From positions 12,339,113-12,403,112 of the forward strand of contig NC_087081.1 of assembly GCF_026151205.1 (NCBI RefSeq): a DNA stretch of 64,000 nucleotides, in the 5' to 3' direction. Source of the stretch: Bolinopsis microptera. Taxonomy: Eukaryota; Ctenophora; Tentaculata; Lobata; Bolinopsidae. Position 1 is the stretch's first letter, and each line of letters starts with the position of its first letter. Below, one piece after another: positions 45,159 to 54,985 of the stretch. The notes under the pieces were generated by a model. That model saw only the letters and a program-made list of their open reading frames with translations, did not search any database and was not told the origin of the DNA. The position numbers were made by a program, and so were the translations under genes.

Positions 45159-48100
45159 GTGCCCTCTGATCATGGACCACGCGCTACGGAAGCTATATCG
45201 TTTAATGAAGAGGATGACACGTGCGCTTGTGTGTCTCACTATGACAACGAACATCTTAACCAGGTAACCTCCCCTCCAAGTACCTAACATTATACCCCGC
45301 CCCATCTATAACTCCATATCATTTCCTCCCCCATGTATTTCATACTATGCCCTCCTTCGAGTTTTTGATTAAATATCCCCTCTTCCAAGTATTTTATACT
45401 AAGAAAATTGTTAGATATCCTTCCTAACCATCCTTCCTAAACTCAGGAGTTTGATCTCAGTATAGAGAAGCTGTATAAATCTCTATTCAATGACGAATCT
45501 GTAGTACAGTCCAAGATGAGAACCCTATTAAAAGCCGAGGACTACGAAGCTACCTCCTGGCACGACTCTGAAGAGGGGGCTAGCGAGCGGACACTAACTT
45601 ACCGTGTACCACTCAACGCTAACTTGGGTCCTAAATGGGCTGAGGTCATTGAAAAACAGGTGACTTGTGGGTGAAAATTAATGAACCAGTTTATTTTGTG
45701 ATTTAACATTTTAAATGCAGGAGCGAACCATGTTAAATGTGACATTTAAAAAGCTAGTTGTGATTGTGATGTTAACCAGCTCCCTCTATCCCAGGTGCTG
45801 ACTACAACCAGTGTAGCTGCTAAATGTTATGTTATAAACTGCGAAGTAACCAATCCCAACGTCCCGTACGGAGACAAGTTCAACATAGTGAAACGCTACT
45901 GTCTGACGCGCGGTAGAGACAACACTTGTAAACTCAGACTCACCAGTGATGTGCAGTACAAGAAGGGAGTCTGGGGCATGGTCAAATGTAAGTCAAACAC
46001 AAGGATATTGTTTATAAGGTACATGAAATTAGATCTAATTATATTATATTTCACAAGGTACGTTAAACCAGATAGCAAGGATATATTTAACAAGGATAGT
46101 AATAAAGTTAGGTGAATAACAAATAAAGCTGCCAACTGTATGACCAGTAGATAAGGTGACCAGGACACGCCCCAACTTGTCTCTTATCTGAAAGTATCAC
46201 TTCTAAACAACTCACAATCACACCATCTCTCAAATATAATATTCTTCTAAGTTAAACACTCCGTTCAGGTTAACTTCACATCACCTCACTCACCAGATCG
46301 TATCAATCTGACCATCAGTTCGCACTTCTCACTGGGCAGCTTGTGTTGGGTTTGTCACTCTCGTTGTGGGTGTGTTCGTGTTTATTTGTCTGCTTGCATT
46401 TCCTCCTAAACTTGCCAACTTGGTTTCGTTTTCCAACTGATTAGTCCTCTCTCGACTCATCTGGTTTTAAGTTACCTTATCTTAACAGATTGCTGGTGAT
46501 TTTATCAACCCTTGATATAGTGCCTGTGCTTATTATACATGATAATCTGTTTCTAAAGAAACTAGATCAATGTTATACTGGTTTTACAGTCTTTATTGCC
46601 GTCTTCCCCTCTTGTCTCTTGTTGCTAAAACAATGCAGTGAAAACGTAGTAGTTAGTTTTCTGTGAAAAAAGTTTGTTTGCCACAACACACTCTACAGTA
46701 ACTCACAGTGAAATGACCACAAGACCTACGAAAACTGAGCTTAACACAACAGTTCCTAAAACTGAGCTTACTAGAGCTGAGAAAGCTGAATTTCGGCGTG
46801 ATAAAATGGCACGTGACAAGCAGTTTAAACGAGCCAAGAAAGGTCACGTGACAGTTAGAAGGAGACCTCACTCTGACAATTACTTCAAGGGCCACATATA
46901 CGAGAGTAAGCATCAACAACAAAAAGCAACATGCTAGTACCCCCCCCCCCTCCCCCTAGTGCCTAGTATCCGGTTTCAGGCTGTTAATCATAGCAGGCGG
47001 TGTTATTATAATACAGATTGCTGGTTATTTGCTAGTAATAACAGTAGGTTAACAAATAACAGGATTATAGCAGGCTAATAACAATATATTTTTATAAGTC
47101 ACAATAATTCTCACCGTCAAATCATCATGTTTCGTACAATACATAATATATTTACATTGAAGTCTGTATAGTGTATATAACCACATTAACACGCCCTTAT
47201 TTCAGCTATAATAGAGAAGAACAGTAAAGAAGGAATAAAGGAGTACTGTGAAGATCTGTGTATGTGTCTTCAGGAAGAGAGCGCAGGACCGGGTATCAAG
47301 ATAAGGAAGTCAGCAGTTTCCGGAGGAGCTCACACCTCCGCCGCATCTACCAGACTCCCACGTGCACGGTCTCACGCCGCGCTCCCTGACAACCAGTCTC
47401 GCGCCACAACCGCTGTCTCTTTCGTTACTGACAACTACATTGCCTTCGTGCTTCTCATGTTAGTTCATTACAAATCCCAGTCTTAAGTGCTCTGTATTCA
47501 TAAATATTGTTATTGAACGATTATTTTTGAACTCATTGATGGTTGGTTATCTAGAACTGTGGTTTCTTTCTCCTAACTTTATTTCTCCTCAGGATGGCAG
47601 TGTTAATGGTGTTGAACCTGGTACTAGTCTACAGACTATCTTCTATCACCAGCAGCTGTAACAACCAGTTTGATATACTCAGCAGGTTTGTTTATATCAA
47701 TTAATTATGAACAGATTTAAGACTTATTATGAACCTTTTTAAAACTAACCATGAACTTATTATGAACTAATTAATAAATAATAACTAATTAGATACTAAA
47801 TATGAATTAATTACAGTTTACCGCAAAGCGAGGAGGGCAAGTCAGAGTGGATCAGGATACTATCTCAACAACAAGATCTCCACAAAAAAGAAATACAACG
47901 CTGGCAAGACGTCCTCAGGTAATTAAGTGAGATAAACAGATAATTATAGCTTTATAGTAAATAGTTAATTTAAGCTAATTCAATCATAAGGTTATAATAT
48001 GGTGAAGTGGTTAATTCTCGATATTTAACATGTTTAATAACCATCTACACTCTTCAGGTGGATTTCCAAGCTAGTATCTGAAGTGCACGGTTCTCTCGAA

Positions 48101-48193
48101 AAGTTACAAAAGTCCTCCATTTACATGGGCAGTTCTGGTTACCATGACACCACTGGCAGTAACTGGGATACTTCAGACAAAACAGATTTGTAA
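45159..48193 (+). CDS. GRAMD1: GRAMD1/Aster core: VASt domain, membrane helix, coiled coil (7 exons)
   Basis: Exons 45159-45263, 45447-45659, 45795-45987, 47206-47458, 47593-47685, 47817-47918 and 48058-48193, ending at TAA. Phases run 0-0-0-1-2-2-2. CACVSHYDNEHLNQ, then FDLSIEKLYKSLFNDESVVQ, CYVINCEVTNPNVPYGDKFN and KKGVWGMVK match the VASt (ASTER) sterol-binding domain (vertebrate VPYxDxF, RKQPWGLVK, FIEKN). A hydrophobic helix (YIAFVLLMMAVLMVLNLVLV) crosses an exon border and anchors the protein in the ER. The last exons (QDLHKKEIQRWQDVL, then WISKLVSEVHGSLEKLQKS) form the C-terminal coiled coil of the family (vertebrate ELQRWREIL). The VASt domain moves accessible cholesterol from plasma membrane to ER. 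With the GRAM exons and the 25187 leader the protein is 722 aa. Confidence 0.93.
46713..46905 (+). CDS. GRAMD1: Alternative first exon of GRAMD1 giving a TM-tail-only form
   Basis: ATG 46713 opens 64 codons plus one base, ending phase 1 before GTAAGC, exactly the phase the acceptor at 47206 needs. It is the only leader found in phase 1 and lies where only that acceptor follows. The peptide is basic (MTTRPTKTELNTTVPKTELT, then RRDKMARDKQFKRAKKGHVT). The isoform would keep the last strand of VASt, the membrane helix and the coiled coil, with neither GRAM nor sterol pocket. Two CACGTGAC boxes lie inside the exon. Confidence 0.6.
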
Positions 48194-49561
48194 AAACGGA
48201 GATTTTAGTCCTGCTGCACACGAGACACTTCTAATTGTTGAGAACTAGATCAGTAATCACCATGGTAACCAGTAATCGCTGTTACCGTGGTTATGGCTGT
48301 GGTTCTGTAATCCGACAAGAAGTGTGTTGCCTCCCCCACCCTAACCACCAGTATGCTAGTGTGTCATTTATGTGCCATCATTGACACTCCAACTTTCATT
48401 CGATTTCAATTTTAATTCTTAAAAAGGTTCGTTGATGATATTCACTAGCCAACCTAGTACTTTTACGGGACAATTTGTGTTAATAATTGTGTGATCATTA
48501 CATTGGTTTATTAATTTATCAAGATTTTTGCTTGTTGAGGAAGCTGACTTTCATAACTGTGTTGATTTTTGTACATTTGTTAAATTATTTATTGAACAAA
48601 ACTGAGCTTTTATTCGTCACAAGACGCTGAAATTCGCTGATGAATGATAAAATATATTTGAGGGAGATTGTTCGAGAATGACTTTGTAACAATTAGATAT
48701 TTGAGAGGGCTCAAATTTAGGGACACTGTACGAGATTGACTTTGTAATACAATTGTATATTTTACCCCCGACTATGTAAATACCCCATAGATAAATAAGA
48801 GATTTGAGTCAACATTGCCCAATGCCCATAATGCTGAAGCTTGACAAAACTAAGTTTTAGGGAAGTATGGATTATAATCACGGATTTAACAAAAAAGAGA
48901 AACTATCATGTACGATATGGAAGGGTTGTGTGATTTTATAACTTTGATTTGAAACCTGTACAGTGAACGATTTGTTTGACTCATCTCTAAATTCGAATAC
49001 CAGTCCAGGAAAAATGTATAACTTAGTGTGAACGACTCCGCTAAAAATCCGTCCCGTGATAATACTCTATCTAAAGATCTGAGATTGAACTAGTAAAACT
49101 AAAAGCCACTGCCATTCAATGGGAATATCACGCGATAGGAATAGTTTTTCGGCCACCATTGTATTCGCCATTGAAGCCTGTTGTGGGGGTCATTCGAAAA
49201 GAAGTATTTTCGTGCGGATCCAACTGTCAACCGTTCGTGGCAGACGATTACTCAATTAGCTGGAAGTGGACAAACATGAGGAGATTTTTTGAGCAAGAAA
49301 ATTTTCCCGGATAAACTGGAATTATGCCAATTTTCTGGAATCAGCTGAGATAAACTTAGATAGAAATGTAACGTCGCACTATAACACATACGTTAAATCA
49401 TATACGGGCGTACGTATTACGTAACGTACGCGCGTATGTGGTCTAACGTGCGCGCGAAGTTGTATATCCTCTCACCATTGCCGTGGCGTTGCGCGTTACG
49501 TTTAAGTAGCGTCAAATTTACTCCACATTTTCTTAAATGAGCTGTCTTGCGCATCTATTAC
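48194..49561. other. 3' UTR region of GRAMD1 and intergenic sequence
   Basis: No ORF supported. No strong AATAAA is evident close to the stop. A CpG-rich alternating stretch near 49405-49455 (TACGTATTACGTAACGTACG) is unlike its surroundings. Confidence 0.45.
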
Positions 49562-50441
49562 TACCTTACTCGGGATTATTATAACCGGGATAAAGTGGTG
49601 GGTTTTGGAAGATTCCGCCATATTTTTCCCGGTCAAACATTTTACCAGTCATAAAAAAACCCGCCGACTCAGATTATGGGGTTCCAAGGGGGTGGTGATC
49701 ATCATATTTTACCTGAAGTCTCATATGTGCTAGAGAAGACTTTTGAAGCAGTGGATGGAGGGCTGTAACTTTATTGGCGGTTGCTACCATAATTTCGTTA
49801 TAAAAATCACAATTTGGTTATAGAAATCAGATTTCAGGGTGGACCGTGATTCTCACTTTTCTTGCCCATGAAGTGAGTAAACTGTGCCACTATTTCATGG
49901 TCCACGGTGGATTGATTACTGGAGCAGTTGAAGATGCAAAGCCAAGACGTTCCCCAATACCAAGCGGTGGGCAGGAAATTAAGCTCCGGCTGACCTTCAG
50001 AGCAGTAGCCCCATTAGCGGACAAAATGAAAGTCTTGTTAAGACAACAATACAACTTCGAATTTGACGGTCAGCAGCAGGGGGATATCAATAATGATAAT
50101 GGAGGGGACATTAGCGATAATGAGAATGAGAATACGCTTTAATGAAGATTTGACTTATTATTGCTATAGATTTATTTTCCTTTAAATACTAGAAGTGTCT
50201 TTTTTTCTATTTCTGAGTAATATTAGTAACTGTAAATTGAAATAACTTCTTTAACAAGCAACAAAAACAGAAATTTCGGTTGAAAATTTGTTGACCTCTG
50301 AAAAAAAACTTGAAAGGTCGGCCACCGGTAAATACATGACCGGGATAATTTGGCGGGTTTTGGGAAATTCCGCCATATTTTTCCCGGTTATTAATTTTCC
50401 CAGTCATAAATTAACCCGCTATAATATTCCCGAGTAAGGTA
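49562..50441. mobile_element. 880-bp TIR element between GRAMD1 and SDHC
   Basis: The ends are inverted repeats: TACCTTACTCGGGATTATTA on the left and its near-complement closing CCCGAGTAAGGTA on the right. Subterminal CCGGGATAA, CCGCCATATTTTTCCCGGT and CCAGTCATAA blocks recur at both ends in complex direct and inverted order. It looks like a non-autonomous or decayed DNA transposon; the family is not recognised. It carries the 98-codon ORF below. Confidence 0.75.
49846..50142 (+). CDS. 98-codon ORF inside the TIR element, unknown
   Basis: An open frame coding ILTFLAHEVSKLCHYFMVHG, then GGQEIKLRLTFRAVAPLADK, with an acidic Asp/Asn-rich end (DNGGDISDNENENTL). Composition is protein-like. GATTTCAG just before it could be a splice acceptor. 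It may be the 3' end of a longer transposon protein deleted in this copy. Not recognised. Confidence 0.35.
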   Translation: MILTFLAHEVSKLCHYFMVHGGLITGAVEDAKPRRSPIPSGGQEIKLRLTFRAVAPLADKMKVLLRQQYNFEFDGQQQGDINNDNGGDISDNENENTL

Positions 50442-50841
50442 ATAGAGTTAATCCGGAGAAGTCATTTCTGAGAGCATATCAATATTTTGGAAATTATCAC
50501 TTTTTGTGAGATTGGTCTGGTCAAAATTACTCGTGATTTTATATTGAAAGTAGTAATTACACTTGTCTTCGACCGATTCTATAAATAGTTAATTAAATAT
50601 TCAGGCATTCCAACGCTTACAAAACGTTAAATGAAAAAAAAAAGGATAAATCGATTTAGATCTTTACATTTCTGACAATTGCACGCTGCAAAAAGCGGTC
50701 ATTTATATGATGTCACATTGAGTCGAACTCTAAAATAAATTCGACATAAAACTAGCGCATTAACTTTGTACAGAATACCCCTCTATAAGTTGAGCGAGTT
50801 TGTTTATTTAATAACAATGAAGTTTCCACGTTTTAAGTAGT

Positions 50842-53800
50842 CTATAGAATGACAGCGAGGACGAGAGATAACACAACAGAGATAGCCACCATTGACCACC
50901 CACTTTTGTACACTTCTGCTATCCCAAAGCCTTTGCCCAAATCCCACGCCTGATTGAAAATATATTTTGTTAGTTCAAATTTATAAAACGGAAAAAATGA
51001 AATTCACCAGTCTCCTACAATTAAGTTAAGAAAATGTAACTTTGGGTCTTACCAGATGTCTGAAACCGTTGACACTGTGGTACATAAGGGGGAGGAGTAG
51101 GAGAGCTTTGAGCGGCACCATAACCCCTGCTCCGGGAGCATACTGTTCAAGTAAGTGGACATAATGAGAAAATCCACCAGGCAACACAGTCAGTACCGTA
51201 GCTCCGTATATCACTGAAATTAACATTATACAGGGTGGCCCATGATAGTCTACCCATCCTTATTTCTGAAAATTGTTACAGGTCGCTGAGATCTTGCTAA
51301 TTATTTTATTTCAGAATGGAAAAGCGCCATAACTTACGTTCTGATTAATATTTTTGCTTCAAATTTTTAGAGAATGTCAATCATAATTAGACACAACTTC
51401 GTGCTAAGTTTTGTGTGAGTCTGAGCTTGTCTGACAAAATTAGCTCCTGAGTGCGCTAGCGTTAATTTCTCACCCAGAACTGTTTACATTGGTTAATAGA
51501 AACCACCAAAAAAAATCCTGGGTAAAAAAATTAAAAAACCACCGATTTATTTATGTTTTACCAATTCTATTCACCACGATGCATCGCACATTCCATTCTC
51601 TACACTGCTGTACAGTGTACATCCTATATTTTAACTGATAAGGACTATCACAGATGATCCTTCCTGCTTGTTTATATCGTTCTGCTCACTTGCCTTAACA
51701 AATTTAAAATTATAGCTGGATGATTAGCCTACAATTTTATCGATACTGAAATCAATTGAATTGCGTTTCTCGGCAGGCACCACGAGAAGGTTCATCCATT
51801 GCCCGCCGTGTTGGCGATTAAAATCACCGTTTGTGTTGGCGATTAAAATCACCGTTTGTGTTGGCGATTAAAATCACCGTTTGTGTTGGCGATTAAAATC
51901 ACCGTTTAGAGAAGGTGCTCAATGTGACCACCGCCTCGGCTCTTCAGGACGTCCATCCTCTTGGCTACTGATAAACAGGAGTTCTGGCAGTGAGTGATGG
52001 GAATGTTCCGCAAGTTGTCACGAATGACAACTTCTAAAGCAGCAAGGTTGGGGATGGGTAGACTCTCGTAGATCTTATCCTTCAACCATCCCCACAGGAA
52101 GAAGTCGCAAGGAGTGAGGTCAGGAGAGCGGGCTGGCCAGTGTTGAGCAAGTTTCTCTCCGATCGTCATGCTCCCAAACTGGTCACCAAGGTAATCAATA
52201 ATGCGGTTGGGGATGTGCACTCTCGCCCCGTCCTGCATAAAGCTCATGAGAGACGGATCCAGGTCGTGGTGTGCACAGAAGTTGAAGAGTTCTGGTATGA
52301 AGAAGCTCTGCAACATCTGTAGATAGCGATCTCCGTTCACAGTTACAGTGGCACTAGCTGCATCCTTGAAGAAGTATGGTCCGATGATTCCGTGAGAAGA
52401 GATCGCACACCAGACGTTCAGCTTTGGAGAGTTCTGAGTAGGTCTCTGCTGCACGCTGTCAGGTCTCTGGCTGCCCCAGTGTATTGCGTTGTGGCTGTTG
52501 ACGGAACCGTGGAGGCAGAACTTGGCTTCGTCGGTCCACCAGATGTTTCCGATAAAGTCCTCGTTTGTGGAATCTTTCAGAAGCAACCAGTCAGCAAAGC
52601 GTACTCTAACTGGTGGATCCTGAAGCTGCAGAGTGTGGTGAACTGTCCAGCGATAAGGGTACAGTTTCAGTTCAGTCCTCAGAATGCGTTGCAAAGTCGT
52701 CCTAGGTATGCCAAGATTGGCCGAACGTCTTCTGGTCGATTGCCTGGGGTGGTCTGCCACAGATCCTACTACAGCCACAGTGTTCTCAAAGGTCACTCCC
52801 GTAGATGGTGGACCAGATGCATCCTTTTGTCGGTTGGTGACAACTCCATGTTCTGTAAATTTCTTCTTAAGGTTGTAGACTGCTTTCCTAGTAGGGGGAG
52901 TGATTCCAGGGAATTTCGCTATGAACAGTTGGATAAGAGCTGCGAAGGGGGTATCCTTGGATTCAGAAACAATAAATATCCGTTGCTGGAGAGTTAGTAG
53001 AGGCATGATGAGATAATCGTTAATGGTTAATAAATTGTTGCGACTTTTAAGGGGGAAATCTATCCCTGCTATCGTAAAATTCCCATGAGAATTCATAAGA
53101 TTATGGATTATCGACCGGAAATCTACGTTATCGTTTGTTTTCTTTTCAAGTTTATTTACTCATCTCATGGGAATCGGCTGACCTGCTGTAAACCTATTTC
53201 AAACCACCGTTTGTAAAATCGATAAAATTGTAGGCTAATCATCCAGCTATAATTTTAAATTTGTTAAGGCAAGTGAGCAGAACGATATAAACAAGCAGGA
53301 AGGATCATCTGTGATAGTCCTTATCTGCAGTTAAAATATAGGATGTACACTGTACAGCAGTGTAGAGAATGGAATGTGCGATGCATCGTGGTGAATAGAA
53401 TTGGTAAAACATAAATAAATCGGTGGTTTTTTAATTTTTTTACCCAGGATTTTTTTGGTGGTTTCTATTAACCAATGTAAACACTTCTGGGTGAGAAATT
53501 CAAGCTAGCTCGCTCAGGGGCTTAATTGGTCAAATAAGCTCAGTGAAGCTCTCAATCACACAAAACTTGCCACAAAGGTTCATCTACTTGTTATTAACAT
53601 TCTGTGAAATTTAGAAGAAAAAATATTTATCAGAACATAAGTTATGCCACTTTTTGTTTTTAAAATAATTAGCAAGATCTCAGCGACCTGTAACAATTTT
53701 AAGAGATAAGGATGGGTAGACTATCATGAGCCACCCTGTATATGTAACTTTAACAATATAGCATGCAGAGCATTGCATAATATAAATCATGTACACATTG

Positions 53801-54576
53801 AGTTTATATTTAAGTTATAAAGTTATAAGTTGTTATGATTAGTTAATTGGTAAAACTCACCGACACCCCATCCTACGCCGCTAGCACGGTGAGAGATTGA
53901 AAGTACTGAAGTGAGCTGCGGCCTGTACAAATGTAAATTTAACTAAACTTTAACTAAAAACACACTACACAGTAGTCACTTTAACTAAACGTTAACTTAA
54001 TTAACATTGTTTACTTAAACTTAAAAACTATAAATAAAATAATTAAATGTAAAAAGAATATTTTCAATCAGCTTGAACCTAACAAAACATTTGGTTCAAA
54101 GAAATTAAATGTATGCAATTCATTAACTATTAATTAACTAATTAGAAGTTTGCAAACTTGTAAATAGTGAGATGAGGTGACATGGGTCTTGCTAGAACTT
54201 TCTGTTTTGCAAAGAACTCTTCTGTTCCTTTAACCTTGTACGCTGATGTAGTAGTCAGGAATCTGTAACAATCATTGTTATTTGACCGTTAATTGTGCAA
54301 TTAAACTATCATGAATTACATACCCTTGCTCTTGATTTCACTACAAGGAATAAAACTTCATGACAATTTGTATAATGTTAATGAAAATTTGACTCTTCGG
54401 AAAAATTTCCAGTGCAGTTTATTTGATTAATTAGCAATAGCATGTTAAAATCTTTTAGCTGAAACAAACAAACCAGTATTTATCTAATTATTTGATTGTC
54501 TACTTATTTAATAATGTTATTACCTGGCACCAGAGAATGGAGCACATCTCGTCGTACACAGTCGAGCTAGATTCAT
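50842..54576 (-). CDS. SDHC: Succinate dehydrogenase cytochrome b560 subunit, 5 exons
   Basis: Minus-strand exons 54576-54524, 54262-54158, 53922-53861, 51213-51053 and 50949-50842; all borders are GT-AG, phases agree, and the product is 162 aa (human 169). It anchors mitochondrial complex II in the inner membrane and helps bind heme b and ubiquinone. The start MNLARLCTTRCAPFSGAR is a mitochondrial presequence. ARPMSPHLTIYK matches the conserved RPLSPHITIY. SISHRASG holds the Ser and Arg of the quinone site. LMYHSVNGFRHLAWDLGKG holds the heme His (vertebrate MYHTWNGIRHLMWDLGKG). Three membrane helices are visible, the last ending VVLSLVLAVIL. Introns are 103, 2647, 235 and 261 bp. The 2647-bp one contains a whole transposon and would be about 137 bp without it. 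Confidence 0.95.
51810..51908. repeat. 25-bp tandem repeat at the 3' end of the transposase gene
   Basis: Four near-perfect copies of GTTGGCGATTAAAATCACCG plus TTTGT. The last copy runs into the transposase stop codon, so the array forms its 3' UTR and lies between the ORF and the inner end of the left TIR. Confidence 0.95.
51906..53006 (-). CDS. Tc1/mariner-like DDD transposase
   Basis: The open frame extends to an ATG at 53096 (396 aa), but the Met at codon 31 (MPLLTLQQRIFIVSES) is the usual start of this family, giving about 366 aa. An N-terminal helix-turn-helix (DUF4817-like: FPGITPPTRKAVYNLKKKF) and a second HTH (RRSANLGIPRTTLQRILRTE) bind the ends. The catalytic triad is Asp189 (WWTDEAKF), Asp289 (MQDGARVH) and Asp326 (WPARSPDLTPCDFFLWG), numbered from the upstream Met. 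There are 36 residues between the last two, so a DD36D arrangement by my count. No stop interrupts it. It cuts and pastes at TA. The opposite-strand open frames over it are shadows. Confidence 0.93.
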   Translation of the reverse strand: MPLLTLQQRIFIVSESKDTPFAALIQLFIAKFPGITPPTRKAVYNLKKKFTEHGVVTNRQKDASGPPSTGVTFENTVAVVGSVADHPRQSTRRRSANLGIPRTTLQRILRTELKLYPYRWTVHHTLQLQDPPVRVRFADWLLLKDSTNEDFIGNIWWTDEAKFCLHGSVNSHNAIHWGSQRPDSVQQRPTQNSPKLNVWCAISSHGIIGPYFFKDAASATVTVNGDRYLQMLQSFFIPELFNFCAHHDLDPSLMSFMQDGARVHIPNRIIDYLGDQFGSMTIGEKLAQHWPARSPDLTPCDFFLWGWLKDKIYESLPIPNLAALEVVIRDNLRNIPITHCQNSCLSVAKRMDVLKSRGGGHIEHLL

Positions 54577-54779
54577 ATTAGCTGGAAACATATCAGTATT
54601 ATTAACTTATCAGCTATTATTAACTTATGATCAGGTATTATTAAGATGTCGCACAGGGAACTGGGCTCCAGTGACCCCAGCCCTAATCTTCAGTAGGGTA
54701 CGTGGTCACTGGGGCTGTACAGCTGTACACAGTCTAATTACTTCCTACATCCAGTGTGGATTTAAAACTTGCTATTCCA

Positions 54780-54985
54780 AATCCAGTGTAAACATATAGT
54801 ATATAAACTGGAATTCCCAGTCTAATATATAGATTTACATACAGGAATTTCCAGCCTAGAGTAAACTTATAAACTGGAATACACAGTCCGGTACAAATTT
54901 ATAAACTGGTATTTTTAGGCCAGTGTAAATTTATAAACTGGTATTTTTAGGCCAGTGTGAATTTATAAACTGGAATTACCAGTGC
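54780..54985. repeat. Minisatellite of ATTTATAAACTGGTATTTTT units
   Basis: Six or so units of about 30-45 bp with the core TATAAACTGG and AGGCCAGTGTAAA, less regular at the left. It lies just upstream (minus-strand sense) of the SDHC start, where its promoter should be. Confidence 0.85.

Larger units (their letters stand above)
51231..53738 (-). mobile_element. Whole-looking Tc1/mariner-like transposon in SDHC intron
   Basis: A 2508-bp element bounded by TA (51229-51230 and 53739-53740) with ends CAGGGTGGCCCATGATAGTC and GACTATCATGAGCCACCCTG. The TIRs are about 0.5 kb (to about 51745, and from about 53219), nearly complementary with scattered substitutions. It contains one open transposase frame. 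An intact ORF plus matching TIRs suggest a fairly recent insertion. Its left end lies 17 bp from the acceptor of the fourth SDHC exon, so the region normally holding branch point and pyrimidine tract is partly transposon sequence. Confidence 0.93.

Noticed and set aside
52392-52997. 201-codon plus-strand ORF
   Set aside because: Antisense shadow of the transposase gene.
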